A stretch of DNA of 64,000 bases. It comes from Arachidicoccus soli. Lineage in GTDB: Bacteria > Bacteroidota > Bacteroidia > Chitinophagales > Chitinophagaceae. The notes beneath the pieces were generated by a model. The model saw only the letters and a list, made by a program, of their open reading frames with translations. It had not been told where the DNA came from and did no database searches. The DNA is taken from the NCBI RefSeq assembly GCF_003600625.1, contig NZ_CP032489.1, positions 744,001 to 808,000 of the forward strand, written 5' to 3'. Shown here piece after piece: positions 54,457 to 63,414 of the stretch. A program made the translations under genes and the position numbers. Within the stretch, counting starts at the first letter, position 1. Each line of letters opens with the position of its first letter.

Positions 54457-55950
54457 TTATTCATCATCTGAAAAATTCATCATACTGCCGATAAGATCAT
54501 TGAACCTTATCTGGCCTTCAATCGTTTTTTTACTAATTAAAGAATGTGCAGATAATCCATGCAGCACGAATTCCATTAATAAAGCATTTTCCTTTTCGTT
54601 TGCTTGGGGATATTGTTTTTTTACTAAACCATATAAGCCATCAACTTTATAAAGATTTTCTATTCGTTCAGTGTCTTTCATTTCAACAAAAATGTCAATA
54701 ATGTTTCCTTGGTCAAACCATTGAATGATTTTTTTATATGGGTTTTGTTCTTTAGCTTCTTGAGATGTTTTTCCTGTTGGCGTACGCTTTGATGGAGTAG
54801 GGAAGTATCGTAAAAATTGTGTGCGAATGGCTTTTTCCAGTAAATGCAATGCTACTTGGTAAGGGCCTTCTTGTTCTCCTTCATATACCAATTCTATTTT
54901 CCCGGTTATGGCAGGAATAATACCAGATAAATCACTAATCCATACTTGAGAGTCTTTTTCTTTGTTGAGAATAGCTCGCCTTTCTGCACTACTTATCAAA
55001 TTTTCTAATGCAGAAATTGAAAGCCTGGCACTTACGCCACTTTTTTTATCTACATATTCGCTTGAGCGAGCTTCAAATGCCAGTTGCTCTACAATCCTTT
55101 TTAATATATCAGCAATTTTTAGTTGCTTTAATTGATCTGGTAAAATTCTTGCTTCTTGTTCGGTTATGCGTAATGCAGTTTCCAAATCCTTCGGATAATG
55201 TGTTAAAATCTGGCTTTCAATACGATCTTTCAGTGGAGTTACAATACTTCCACGATTGGTATAATCTTCGGGATTGGCTGTAAAAACAAATAAAATATCC
55301 AGTGGCATTCTTAATTTGAAGCCACGAATTTGAATATCACCTTCTTGTAAAATATTAAAAAGTGCTACCTGAATGCGCGCTTGTAAATCCGGCAATTCAT
55401 TTATTACAAAAATTGAACGATTACAACGGGGAATAATACCATAATGAATTACCTGTTCATCAGAAAAGCTGAGTTTTAAGTTAGCTGCCTTGATAGGGTC
55501 AATATCGCCAATTAGGTCGGCAACGCTTACGTCTGGTGTTGCTAGTTTTTCTCCATAACGTTCAGATCGGTGCAACCATTCTATCGGGGTATTATCTCCC
55601 TCTTTTTCGATTAGGTTTAGGGCAAATTTACTGATGGGATTAAGAGGATCATCGTTGATTTCACTACCTTTTATAACAGGTACATATTCGTCTAATAAAT
55701 CAACCATTTGCCTGGCAATTTTTGTTTTAGCTTGGCCACGTAATCCTAAGAATAGGATATTATGCCTACTCAAGATGGCTGTTTCTGTATCGCGAAGTAC
55801 GGTATGTTCATATCCTAAAATGCCAGTGAAACGTTCTTGATTATTTTTTATTTTATAGAGTAAGTTATTACGAATTTCTTCTTTAATGGAGATCGACTGA
55901 TATTTTGCTTTTTTCAGCTCGCCCAATGTCTTTATATCCTTCTGATTCAT
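54457..55950 (-). CDS. ChlI/MoxR-like AAA+ ATPase
   Basis: The 497-residue protein is an AAA+ ATPase of the magnesium chelatase/sigma-54-interaction type. Its P-loop is GLRGQAKTK near residue 75, which lacks the standard GxGKT form, and Walker B reads FVINELPDL near 177, with Asn in place of the first Asp. The FTANPEDYTNRGSIVTPLKDRIESQ segment (sensor 1 and arginine finger region) follows near 235, and a helical lid near 290-400. The usual VWA-domain partner is missing. Function unknown. I start at 55950, since the extra 22 residues from 56016 are not conserved in type. Confidence 0.87.
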   Translation of the reverse strand: MNQKDIKTLGELKKAKYQSISIKEEIRNNLLYKIKNNQERFTGILGYEHTVLRDTETAILSRHNILFLGLRGQAKTKIARQMVDLLDEYVPVIKGSEINDDPLNPISKFALNLIEKEGDNTPIEWLHRSERYGEKLATPDVSVADLIGDIDPIKAANLKLSFSDEQVIHYGIIPRCNRSIFVINELPDLQARIQVALFNILQEGDIQIRGFKLRMPLDILFVFTANPEDYTNRGSIVTPLKDRIESQILTHYPKDLETALRITEQEARILPDQLKQLKIADILKRIVEQLAFEARSSEYVDKKSGVSARLSISALENLISSAERRAILNKEKDSQVWISDLSGIIPAITGKIELVYEGEQEGPYQVALHLLEKAIRTQFLRYFPTPSKRTPTGKTSQEAKEQNPYKKIIQWFDQGNIIDIFVEMKDTERIENLYKVDGLYGLVKKQYPQANEKENALLMEFVLHGLSAHSLISKKTIEGQIRFNDLIGSMMNFSDDE

Positions 55951-56110
55951 TTCAAGGTTATTTTTTTTGTTCAAAATTCTATCCCGTAAGGTAATGGTTT
56001 TTGTGAAATGCTGCATTAATACCCTACACTATTTATCATTTTGTATAGAATATTTCCTGATAAATAGGAAGATCAAAAGGCCGTTACAACTCATTGCAAA
56101 ATTCAGAAAA

Positions 56111-56554
56111 CTAAAAAGGTAGATGCTGCTTCGAAGAAAAATCAAAAGGCACATTTACAAAAAATCCAGACCTACCCAGTTTTGATATCCCTTTTATCTC
56201 TAGAAGAACTTGTTGGTTAAATAGGGATGCCAGCACGTTGTTGAACACTTTCTTAGCATCAAAAGGAAATAAAATATTATAGTTAAAAATTGCATTCCCA
56301 GGAATTTTTAGCAAAGTATCCAATTTATAATGCGACAAAAATTGGCCATTTACATAAATATCGGCATCAACTTTTTTGAGTTGAACTGTATAATGGTTAG
56401 GATTGAATAAAGACAAAGTGGCAGAAATAGCCGGGGAGTTGTTCGCCATTTGCTGCAACTGAATATTTTGTATACCTCGAAATTCGAAAGGGGTGGGTTT
56501 GGTACAACCTTCAAATATCATAAATATGAGGGCCAAATAAGCTACTTTTTTCAT
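56111..56554 (-). CDS. LEA type 2-like lipoprotein
   Basis: The 147-residue protein has a lipoprotein signal (lipobox FEGC near residue 13-16) and a short beta-sandwich with SATLSLFNPNHYTVQLKKVDADIYVNG near 50, the hallmark of LEA14/WHy domains. Such domains are found in small periplasmic or outer-membrane lipoproteins of Bacteroidota with unknown job, perhaps stress-related. It is near the MoxR-like gene on the same strand, about 95 bases upstream. Confidence 0.87.
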   Translation of the reverse strand: MKKVAYLALIFMIFEGCTKPTPFEFRGIQNIQLQQMANNSPAISATLSLFNPNHYTVQLKKVDADIYVNGQFLSHYKLDTLLKIPGNAIFNYNILFPFDAKKVFNNVLASLFNQQVLLEIKGISKLGRSGFFVNVPFDFSSKQHLPF

Positions 56555-56824
56555 CTTGATAGAATTTGTTGCAAAATACTAAATCTTTTCTCTATTGAAC
56601 ATATATTGATTTTTTTTCTTTATTTTTGACTACTATTATTTTTAGCAATTCGAGTTGTTAATGTATATTGCTTATAATCTATTATTTTTAGTTAGTATTT
56701 TTTATTTATATACTATTGATTAATAATGTTTTATTACAAACTATTTAAATTTAAAAATAATAAAAAACAAGTTTTTTTTCTATAAAATCATAAACTATAA
56801 GTTCATCTAAAATATCTGAAGAAA
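56555..56824. other. A/T-rich divergent intergenic region
   Basis: These 270 bases separate divergent genes and are almost entirely A/T. I can see no confident promoter box, gene or repeat; the region is long enough to hold promoters for both directions. Confidence 0.5.
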
Positions 56825-57439
56825 ATGAACAATAATGATACATTACTTATTGATAATCAATATTTTCCTTGTATTAATTGGTTTAAAAAATCAATTAATT
56901 ATTCAAATATAGAATTATCCTTAAATGAAAGGTGGCAAAAAATGCGTTTTAGTAATCGTTGTGTCGTTGCAGGAAGTAATGGGCTCATAAATTTATCCGT
57001 CCCCATTCAAAATGGTCGGAATCAAAAAATGTCTTTTAAAGACATAAGGATCGCAAATGATATCAATTGGCAAGTTCAACACTGGCGAACCATCTTTTCC
57101 TGCTATGGGAAATCGCCTTTTTTTGAATTTTACCAGGATAGTTTGAGGCCTTTTTTCGAAAAAAAATACCTATATTTATTTGATTTAAATTTTGAAATAA
57201 TTTGTACTTTAAATAATTATATTAATAATAGTCAGTTAGTTAGTAGAGTTAACGACAAATTAAAAATTGAACTTAGCGCGCAATTAAACTACTGCTCCCC
57301 CAGTGATTTTCAACAGGAAGAGTTCCCTTTGATTTATACTCAATTGTTTGAAAACCGTATTGGTTTTCAACCTAATTTAAGCCTTCTTGATTTGCTATTT
57401 ATGGAAGGTCCTAATACTAAAAATTTACTAATTAACTGA
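56825..57439 (+). CDS. WbqC family protein
   Basis: The 204-residue protein matches the WbqC-like family: IDNQYFPCINWF near residue 9, RCVVAGSNGLINLSVPIQNGR near 45 and WQVQHWRTI near 80. Members occur in O-antigen loci and as conserved single genes in Bacteroidota; a thiol protease-like or aminotransferase role has been suggested but not shown. It stands alone here and ends with a terminator. Confidence 0.9.
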   Translation: MNNNDTLLIDNQYFPCINWFKKSINYSNIELSLNERWQKMRFSNRCVVAGSNGLINLSVPIQNGRNQKMSFKDIRIANDINWQVQHWRTIFSCYGKSPFFEFYQDSLRPFFEKKYLYLFDLNFEIICTLNNYINNSQLVSRVNDKLKIELSAQLNYCSPSDFQQEEFPLIYTQLFENRIGFQPNLSLLDLLFMEGPNTKNLLIN

Positions 57440-57468
57440 TAATGATATTGTTATTAATTTTATTTTAC

Positions 57469-57520
57469 AATTTCCAATAGATTTCTATGATTAAATGAAA
57501 AATCTATTGGAAATTTTCAA
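57469..57520 (+). terminator. Terminator after the WbqC gene
   Basis: A perfect 16-bp stem (57469-57484 with 57500-57515) with a 15-base loop is followed by TTTC; the A/T content is high but the pairing is exact. Confidence 0.8.
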
Positions 57521-57645
57521 TTTTGATGACATAATGACATTAGTTGGAAAATGCTCTATACTTTATCATTTTATTAAGTAGAGGATTATTTATAAATGAG
57601 GTACATTTAACCGATTGAATTTAATAACCAAAGAAAGTATTCATA

Positions 57646-59148
57646 ATGCATCGTAGAAAATTTTTACAGCAATCGGCAATGGCCGGTGCAGGTGTTTTAG
57701 TTTCAAAATATTCCAAAGCTTTTAATAATGGGAAGGCAGTTTTTAATGTTGATGAATTTCCGGTTGTTCGTATTCCGGTAGGTCAAAGAAAATTCAGGAG
57801 CGAGTCCGTTGAAAATCTTATAAATGATATACAGGCAAATGTTGGTAATAAAGAATTGGCCTGGCTCTTTAATAATTGTTTTCCTAATACACTTGATACT
57901 ACCGTAGAATATAGTATCATTAATGGTAAACCTGACACTTTTGTTATTACGGGAGATATTGATGCTATGTGGTTGCGTGATAGCACTGCCCAGGTAACAC
58001 CTTATTTACCGCTTTGTAAAAAAGACAAGGCTTTGCAAAAAATGATTGAAGGGGTTATTCGCAGACAAAATAAGTGTATTATTATTGATCCTTATGCAAA
58101 TGCTTTTTATAAAGATGCTTCGAAAGTAAGCGAATGGAAAGAGACTGATATTACAGACATGAAACCTGGCGTACACGAGCGCAAGTGGGAGATAGACAGC
58201 CTTTGTTACCCTATTCGCTTAGCCTATAATTTTTGGAAGGAAACTGGGGATACTGCTCCTTTTGATGACCATTGGAAGGAGGCTATGACGTTGGTGGTAA
58301 AGACATTTAAGGAGCAACAAAGAATTACTAATCAAGGACCTTACAGTTTTCAGCGTAAAACTTCCTGGGCTACTGATGACGTCCCCATGGGTGGTTACGG
58401 CTATCCAACAAAACCCAATGGACTGATCAATTCTATGTTCAGACCAAGTGACGATGCTACCATTTTTCCTTATCTTATTCCAAGCAATTATTTTGCTGTA
58501 AAGTCTTTAACGCAATTGGCAGAGATGTGGGAAAAGATTGGAAAGGATTTAGACAAGGCTAACGAAGCAAGAGCGCTATCTAAACAGGTATATGTGGCCT
58601 TGCAAGATTTTACTGTAATGCATCCTAAATATGGTCAAATATATCCTTACGAAGTAAATGGCTATGGAAGTATTAATTTAATGGATGATGCGAATGTTCC
58701 TTCCTTATTGGCCATGCCATATTTGGAAGCAACTTTTCCAACAAATGTTACTTATTTAAATACACGGCGTTATGTATTATCCGAGGACAATCCGTTTTTC
58801 TTCAAAGGGACTGTCGCTGAAGGGATTGGAAGTCCACATACAGGTTTAAACAAAATTTGGCCCATCGGCATCAGTATGCGCGGACTGACCTCTTCTAATA
58901 CAAAAGAGATGGCAGAATGCATTGAAATGCTGCGAACAACACATGCCGGCACCGGATTTATGCATGAATCTTTTGATCCGAGTGCGCCGATAGACTTTAC
59001 AAGAAAGTGGTTTGCATGGTCTAACACCCTGTTTGGTGAATTTATCTGGAAAATGTATCGTGAGCACAAGGATTTGCTAAAAGCACCACCAGTTCCAGTT
59101 GCTGTTAATCCACCATCAAAAGAGAAAAGCAGATGGAAGATTTTTTGA
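57646..59148 (+). CDS. Glycoside hydrolase family 125 (exo-alpha-1,6-mannosidase)
   Basis: The 500-residue enzyme starts [16 protein letters not shown], with RR followed by a hydrophobic stretch, so a Tat signal is likely. The GH125 domain shows [19 protein letters not shown] near residue 103, [11 protein letters not shown] near 145, [14 protein letters not shown] near 183 and [11 protein letters not shown] near 444. GH125 enzymes are metal-independent and release alpha-1,6-mannose. The residues W-E-I-D and the late FMHESFDP are in the expected places. The next gene, a LysR regulator, is only about 27 bases downstream. Confidence 0.93.
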   Translation: MHRRKFLQQSAMAGAGVLVSKYSKAFNNGKAVFNVDEFPVVRIPVGQRKFRSESVENLINDIQANVGNKELAWLFNNCFPNTLDTTVEYSIINGKPDTFVITGDIDAMWLRDSTAQVTPYLPLCKKDKALQKMIEGVIRRQNKCIIIDPYANAFYKDASKVSEWKETDITDMKPGVHERKWEIDSLCYPIRLAYNFWKETGDTAPFDDHWKEAMTLVVKTFKEQQRITNQGPYSFQRKTSWATDDVPMGGYGYPTKPNGLINSMFRPSDDATIFPYLIPSNYFAVKSLTQLAEMWEKIGKDLDKANEARALSKQVYVALQDFTVMHPKYGQIYPYEVNGYGSINLMDDANVPSLLAMPYLEATFPTNVTYLNTRRYVLSEDNPFFFKGTVAEGIGSPHTGLNKIWPIGISMRGLTSSNTKEMAECIEMLRTTHAGTGFMHESFDPSAPIDFTRKWFAWSNTLFGEFIWKMYREHKDLLKAPPVPVAVNPPSKEKSRWKIF

Positions 59149-59175
59149 ATGGTTCAATAAAATAAGCTGTGCATT

Positions 59176-60072
59176 ATGCTCGATTTTCGCCTAAAAGTTT
59201 TCTACACGGTTGCTCTACATTTAAGTTTCACAAAGGCAGCTGAAGAATTGTTCATTTCTCAACCTGCTGTCACGAAAAACATAAAGGAGCTGGAAAATGT
59301 TTTCGGATTAAGACTTTTTGAAAGAAAAGCAAATAAAATTTCTTTGACTGCAGCAGGTGAGATCTTAATGGGTTATGCCGAAGAAATAAAAAGCCTATAT
59401 CAACAAATTGAGTTTGATTTTGGTGTATTAAAAAATAAGTTTTCAGGAATATTGCAGCTTGGTGCCAGCACTACCGTAGGCCAATATATTTTACCTTCTG
59501 TATTAGCCAAATTTTATAAATCCTTTCCCGAAGTAAGGTTGTCTATGCTCAATTCTAATACTTCACGTATTGAAAAGGCCTTGCTGGAAAAGAAGATTGA
59601 GCTAGGAATTGTAGAGGGAAAGAAACATAATAATCAATTAAAATATTTACCATTTATTAAAGACGAAATTGTGGCTATTGTGCGTACAAAAAGTACAATA
59701 GCCATAAATGGAGAGATTAAAATAAGTGATTTAGAGAGTATTCCGGTTGTTTGTCGTGAACGTGGTTCGGGTAGCTTGGAGGTTTTAGAAGATGCATTGT
59801 ATAAAAAGAAGTTTAATATAGCTTCCTTAAATATTCTAATGCACTTAGGAAGCACAGAAAGTATAAAGACATTTTTGCTTAATTATGATTGCCTGGGTTT
59901 TGTTTCTATTGCTTCTGTCTCTAAAGAGATTATGCAAGGAGAATTTAGAATTGTTGAGATTAAGGATTTAGAGATTACCCGTGAATTTTCATTTGTTCAT
60001 TTACAGGGAAAGCCTAGTGGTCTCGCAGAAAGTTTTATGCAGTTTGCTTTGCGTAGCTATAACCAAAAGTAA
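59176..60072 (+). CDS. LysR family transcriptional regulator
   Basis: The 298-residue regulator has a helix-turn-helix at about residues 18-39 (AAEELFISQPAVTKNIKELE), the linker helix and a substrate domain from about 90 (LQLGASTTVGQYILP). It belongs to the CysB/CbbR-like branch. About 75 bases separate it from yeiH; the pair resembles YeiE-YeiH of enteric bacteria, so it likely controls that gene in response to sulfur or anion supply. It may also affect the upstream GH125 gene, which is close, but that is less likely. Confidence 0.94.
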   Translation: MLDFRLKVFYTVALHLSFTKAAEELFISQPAVTKNIKELENVFGLRLFERKANKISLTAAGEILMGYAEEIKSLYQQIEFDFGVLKNKFSGILQLGASTTVGQYILPSVLAKFYKSFPEVRLSMLNSNTSRIEKALLEKKIELGIVEGKKHNNQLKYLPFIKDEIVAIVRTKSTIAINGEIKISDLESIPVVCRERGSGSLEVLEDALYKKKFNIASLNILMHLGSTESIKTFLLNYDCLGFVSIASVSKEIMQGEFRIVEIKDLEITREFSFVHLQGKPSGLAESFMQFALRSYNQK

Positions 60073-60147
60073 TCTCACATCAATATTTGGGATGAGCTTT
60101 ATCCGTTTTTAGAAGCCAACTTTGCTCCATAACAAAAAATTTATGTT

Positions 60148-61095
60148 ATGGAAAAAAGTATCTTGTACAAAACTTCGGCTAAGAAAATTCTTTTTATTAT
60201 TGGCATTATTGTCTGTTGCTTTCCGGTCGTTTCCCCACCTATTGCATTAATTTTAGGATTTATTCTAACACAAACTATTGGTCATCCCTTTGAACAGACG
60301 AATCATCGCATTGTGAAAGTTTTGTTGCAATGCTCTGTCGTAGGATTGGGTTTTGGGATGAATATTTTTGAAGCAGCTAATGCGGGGAAAGAAGGTTTTG
60401 CTTTTACAGTTTGTTCCATTTTTATTACATTATTGTTAGGATTATTATTAGGAAGATTATTAAAGATAAAAAAGATTACGACTTTTCTTATCTCTGCGGG
60501 TACAGCCATTTGTGGAGGTAGTGCGATTGCTGCAGTTGCTCCTTTGGTGGACGCGAAAGAAAGTGAAATGTCTGTTTCTTTAGGCACAGTCTTTTTACTT
60601 AATTCTATTGCTTTATTTGTATTTCCGATGATTGGGCATTTGTTTCATTTGAGTCAGAATCAATTTGGGCTTTGGGCAGCAATTGCCATACACGATACAA
60701 GTTCGGTGGTAGGAGCAGCTAACAAATATGGTCTTACCGCGATGCATATTGCCACCACTGTAAAGTTAGAACGGGCATTATGGATTATTCCGGTTTCTTT
60801 ACTTACAGCATTATTTTATAAGAAAGGGAAAGGTAAAATTAAAGTACCCTATTTTATCTTACTGTTTGTATGCGCAATGTTGCTCAATACATTTTTTCCG
60901 GTTTTACTGCCAGTTGGAAAGATAATTGTGCCCTTAGCGGAAAAGAGTCTTACGCTTACTTTATTTTTTATAGGCGCAGGACTTACTTCAACTGCACTAA
61001 AACAAGTAGGAGCCAAGCCCTTGTTGTTAGGTATTTTACTTTGGGTGTTTATTTCTGTTAGTTCGTTGTATGTAATTTTGCATACGGTTTTATAG
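60148..61095 (+). CDS. YeiH family putative sulfate exporter
   Basis: The 315-residue inner-membrane protein has about nine to ten hydrophobic segments and the family blocks GFGMNIFEAANAG near residue 70, GTAICGGSAIAA near 119, and AIHDTSSVVGAA near 178. YeiH-type proteins (PF03601) are predicted to export sulfate or taurine-derived anions; direct transport data are limited. It lies just after the LysR gene. Identity of the family is firm, substrate only putative. Confidence 0.93.
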   Translation: MEKSILYKTSAKKILFIIGIIVCCFPVVSPPIALILGFILTQTIGHPFEQTNHRIVKVLLQCSVVGLGFGMNIFEAANAGKEGFAFTVCSIFITLLLGLLLGRLLKIKKITTFLISAGTAICGGSAIAAVAPLVDAKESEMSVSLGTVFLLNSIALFVFPMIGHLFHLSQNQFGLWAAIAIHDTSSVVGAANKYGLTAMHIATTVKLERALWIIPVSLLTALFYKKGKGKIKVPYFILLFVCAMLLNTFFPVLLPVGKIIVPLAEKSLTLTLFFIGAGLTSTALKQVGAKPLLLGILLWVFISVSSLYVILHTVL

Positions 61096-61257
61096 CGATA
61101 AACTTGATTTTTTATTTTAGTATAGGGTAATCGGTAATTAAATGATTTATTAATTCTTATTTAAGATATTAGCGAATAGTCGTTAATGAATTATGACTTT
61201 CCAATTGGAGCAATAATTTTTAATGAAGGGTTAAATGACAAGTTTGTTGTTAGAAAT

Positions 61258-61292
61258 AAAAAGTGCCTTCCAAACGGAAGGCACTTTTTATT
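61258..61292. terminator. Strong terminator before the MarR gene
   Basis: A perfect 14-bp stem (61258-61271 with 61276-61289) with loop AAAC and A/T runs. It ends the LysR-YeiH message and lies between that unit and the MarR gene. Confidence 0.92.
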
Positions 61293-61346
61293 TTTTTATT
61301 AGCAAATTCTTCTCTAATATTGTATAAGCACTTATATAATATTATT

Positions 61347-61829
61347 ATGAAATTTTATCAAGATCTTGGTTTTCTTATACTCGGTAGTCGCCTTAGGCGG
61401 ATGAGTGAATATTATTTATCGGAAGTAAATAAGGTTTATCAAGAGAAAGGTATTGCTTTCGATGCGAGTTGGTTTCCAGTGTTTTATATTCTTTCTAAAG
61501 AAGAGGCTGTGAGTCTTACTTATATAGCCTCCGAATTGATGGTGTCGCATTCGGCTGTGAGTCAGTTAGTAAAAAATTTAAAAGAAAAAGAATTGATTGA
61601 AACGGCACTTTCTAAGGAAGATAAACGCAATCAAACAGTGAAGCTGAGTAAAAAAGGAGAAGAATTGCTGGAGCAATTAAAGCCCATCTGGAAGGCTATT
61701 TCGCTTAGTTTAAATAAAATAAATAAAGAAGAGAAAGGAGCGGCAGATTTGCTACCAGCATTATTATCATTGGAAAATTATTTTGAATCGCAACCACTCT
61801 CAGATATTATCTTAAAAAAAATAAAGTAG
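61347..61829 (+). CDS. MarR family transcriptional regulator
   Basis: The 160-residue regulator has the winged helix with SLTYIASELMVSHSAVSQLVKNLKEKELIE (about residues 59-88) and the wing KEDKRNQTVKLSKKGEEL. It stops on the base before the hutH ATG, so both are translated together. By position it is the likely controller of histidine degradation here. I start at ATG 61347; an in-frame start at 61263 lies inside the terminator hairpin and the extra residues look like read-through of the stem. Confidence 0.92.
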   Translation: MKFYQDLGFLILGSRLRRMSEYYLSEVNKVYQEKGIAFDASWFPVFYILSKEEAVSLTYIASELMVSHSAVSQLVKNLKEKELIETALSKEDKRNQTVKLSKKGEELLEQLKPIWKAISLSLNKINKEEKGAADLLPALLSLENYFESQPLSDIILKKIK

Positions 61830-63371
61830 ATGAAGGAATTATTCAAATATGGTATTGACCATTTGACGATTGAAAAAACCATCGCAATGGCAAACGGCAA
61901 TTTACAGGGAACTATTTGTGAAGAGGCAATGCAGAATATTGAACGCAGTAGTGCTTTTGTTGATGAAATTGTTGCAGCAAACGCTGTGGTGTATGGCATC
62001 AATACAGGGTTTGGTCCACTTTGCGATACCTTGATTTCTCCCGAAGAAACTACCCATTTGCAACACAATCTATTAAAGAGCCATTCGGTAGGAGTAGGCA
62101 ATTTAATTGCACCGGAGATTTCAAAAATAATGTTGATTTTGAAGTTGCATGCACTCTGTCAAGGTTATTCAGGTATTCGGAGTGCAACGGTTGAACGTAT
62201 TTTGTGGATGATAGAAAATGAATTAATTCCTTGTGTTCCAGAGCAAGGTTCTGTGGGCGCTTCAGGCGACTTAGCGCCCTTAGCACATTTATTTTTGCCA
62301 TTGATAGGTTTTGGAGAAGTATTTCAAAATGAGAAGTTGGTAGATGCTTCAGAAGCTTTGAAGCAACTAGGTTTACAGCCATTGACGCTTGGTCCGAAAG
62401 AAGGGTTGGCGTTAATCAACGGTACACAATTTATTGCTGCGCACGCTGTAAAAGCGGTACACCGAATGTATAATGTGTTAGAAGCTGCTGACATTATTGG
62501 TGCACTTTCATTGGAAGGATTAATGGGGTCTTCTAAGCCTTTCGATAAACGATTGCATGAAATAAGACCATTTCCTGGCAATCAATTAGTAGCTCGGCGT
62601 TTGTCAATTTTGTTGGACAATTCTGAGATACATACTGCACACATTGATTGCAATCGCGTGCAAGATCCGTATTCATTGCGCTGTATGCCACAGGTACATG
62701 GCGCTTCGCGCACATCTTGGTTGCACTTAAAAGACTTGACTGAAATTGAGATTAATTCCGTTACAGATAATCCAATTATTTTGGGCTCTTTTGATACGAT
62801 TAGTGGCGGAAATTTTCATGGAGAACCATTGGCGATCCCCCTGGATTATGTGACTGTCGCAGCTTCTGAGCTGGGCAGTATTTCCGAAAGAAGATGTTAT
62901 TTGATAATTGAAGGGAGATATGGTTTGCCGAAATTGTTGATAGAAAATGCAGGGCTTAATTCCGGATTTATGATTCCGCAATATACCGCTGCAGCTCTTG
63001 CAAGTGAAAATAAGTCACTATGCTTTCCGGCAAGTGCGGATAGTATTCCCACTTCTTTAGGACAAGAAGATCATGTGTCGATGGGTTCTATTAGTGGCAG
63101 GAAATTAAATCAGATAATTGGGAATGTAGAGAATATTTTAGCGATTGAATTGCTATATGCCGCGCAAGCTATTGATTTTAGAAGACCTTTGAAAACCTCT
63201 CCTGTTCTGGAAACAGCTCATGCGTTAGTGCGTGCTAAAGTCGATTTTGCCAAAGAGGATAGAATTTTCTCAAAGGATATTCAGTCTTTGCAAAAAATAA
63301 TTGTCGACGGTTCATTCGTAAAATGTGTGAATGATTTTGCAAATGAGAATGGCATGTTTGATTTATTATAA
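61830..63371 (+). CDS. hutH: Histidine ammonia-lyase
   Basis: The enzyme turns L-histidine into urocanate and ammonia. The 513-residue protein has the Ala-Ser-Gly triplet that forms the MIO cofactor (A144-S145-G146 in GSVGASGDLAPL), the tyrosine loop VYGINTGFGP near residue 54, and the block GTQFIAAHAV near 194. Length matches the family (about 500-510). It directly abuts the MarR gene and is followed 43 bases later by hutU, the next pathway step. Confidence 0.97.
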   Translation: MKELFKYGIDHLTIEKTIAMANGNLQGTICEEAMQNIERSSAFVDEIVAANAVVYGINTGFGPLCDTLISPEETTHLQHNLLKSHSVGVGNLIAPEISKIMLILKLHALCQGYSGIRSATVERILWMIENELIPCVPEQGSVGASGDLAPLAHLFLPLIGFGEVFQNEKLVDASEALKQLGLQPLTLGPKEGLALINGTQFIAAHAVKAVHRMYNVLEAADIIGALSLEGLMGSSKPFDKRLHEIRPFPGNQLVARRLSILLDNSEIHTAHIDCNRVQDPYSLRCMPQVHGASRTSWLHLKDLTEIEINSVTDNPIILGSFDTISGGNFHGEPLAIPLDYVTVAASELGSISERRCYLIIEGRYGLPKLLIENAGLNSGFMIPQYTAAALASENKSLCFPASADSIPTSLGQEDHVSMGSISGRKLNQIIGNVENILAIELLYAAQAIDFRRPLKTSPVLETAHALVRAKVDFAKEDRIFSKDIQSLQKIIVDGSFVKCVNDFANENGMFDLL

Positions 63372-63414
63372 TGGTTACTGAGAATAACGATAGTATAAAT
63401 TAAATATTAAGAAT

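Noticed and set aside
61263-61346. A longer MarR start
   Set aside because: The extra residues come from the terminator hairpin sequence and are not like the MarR family.
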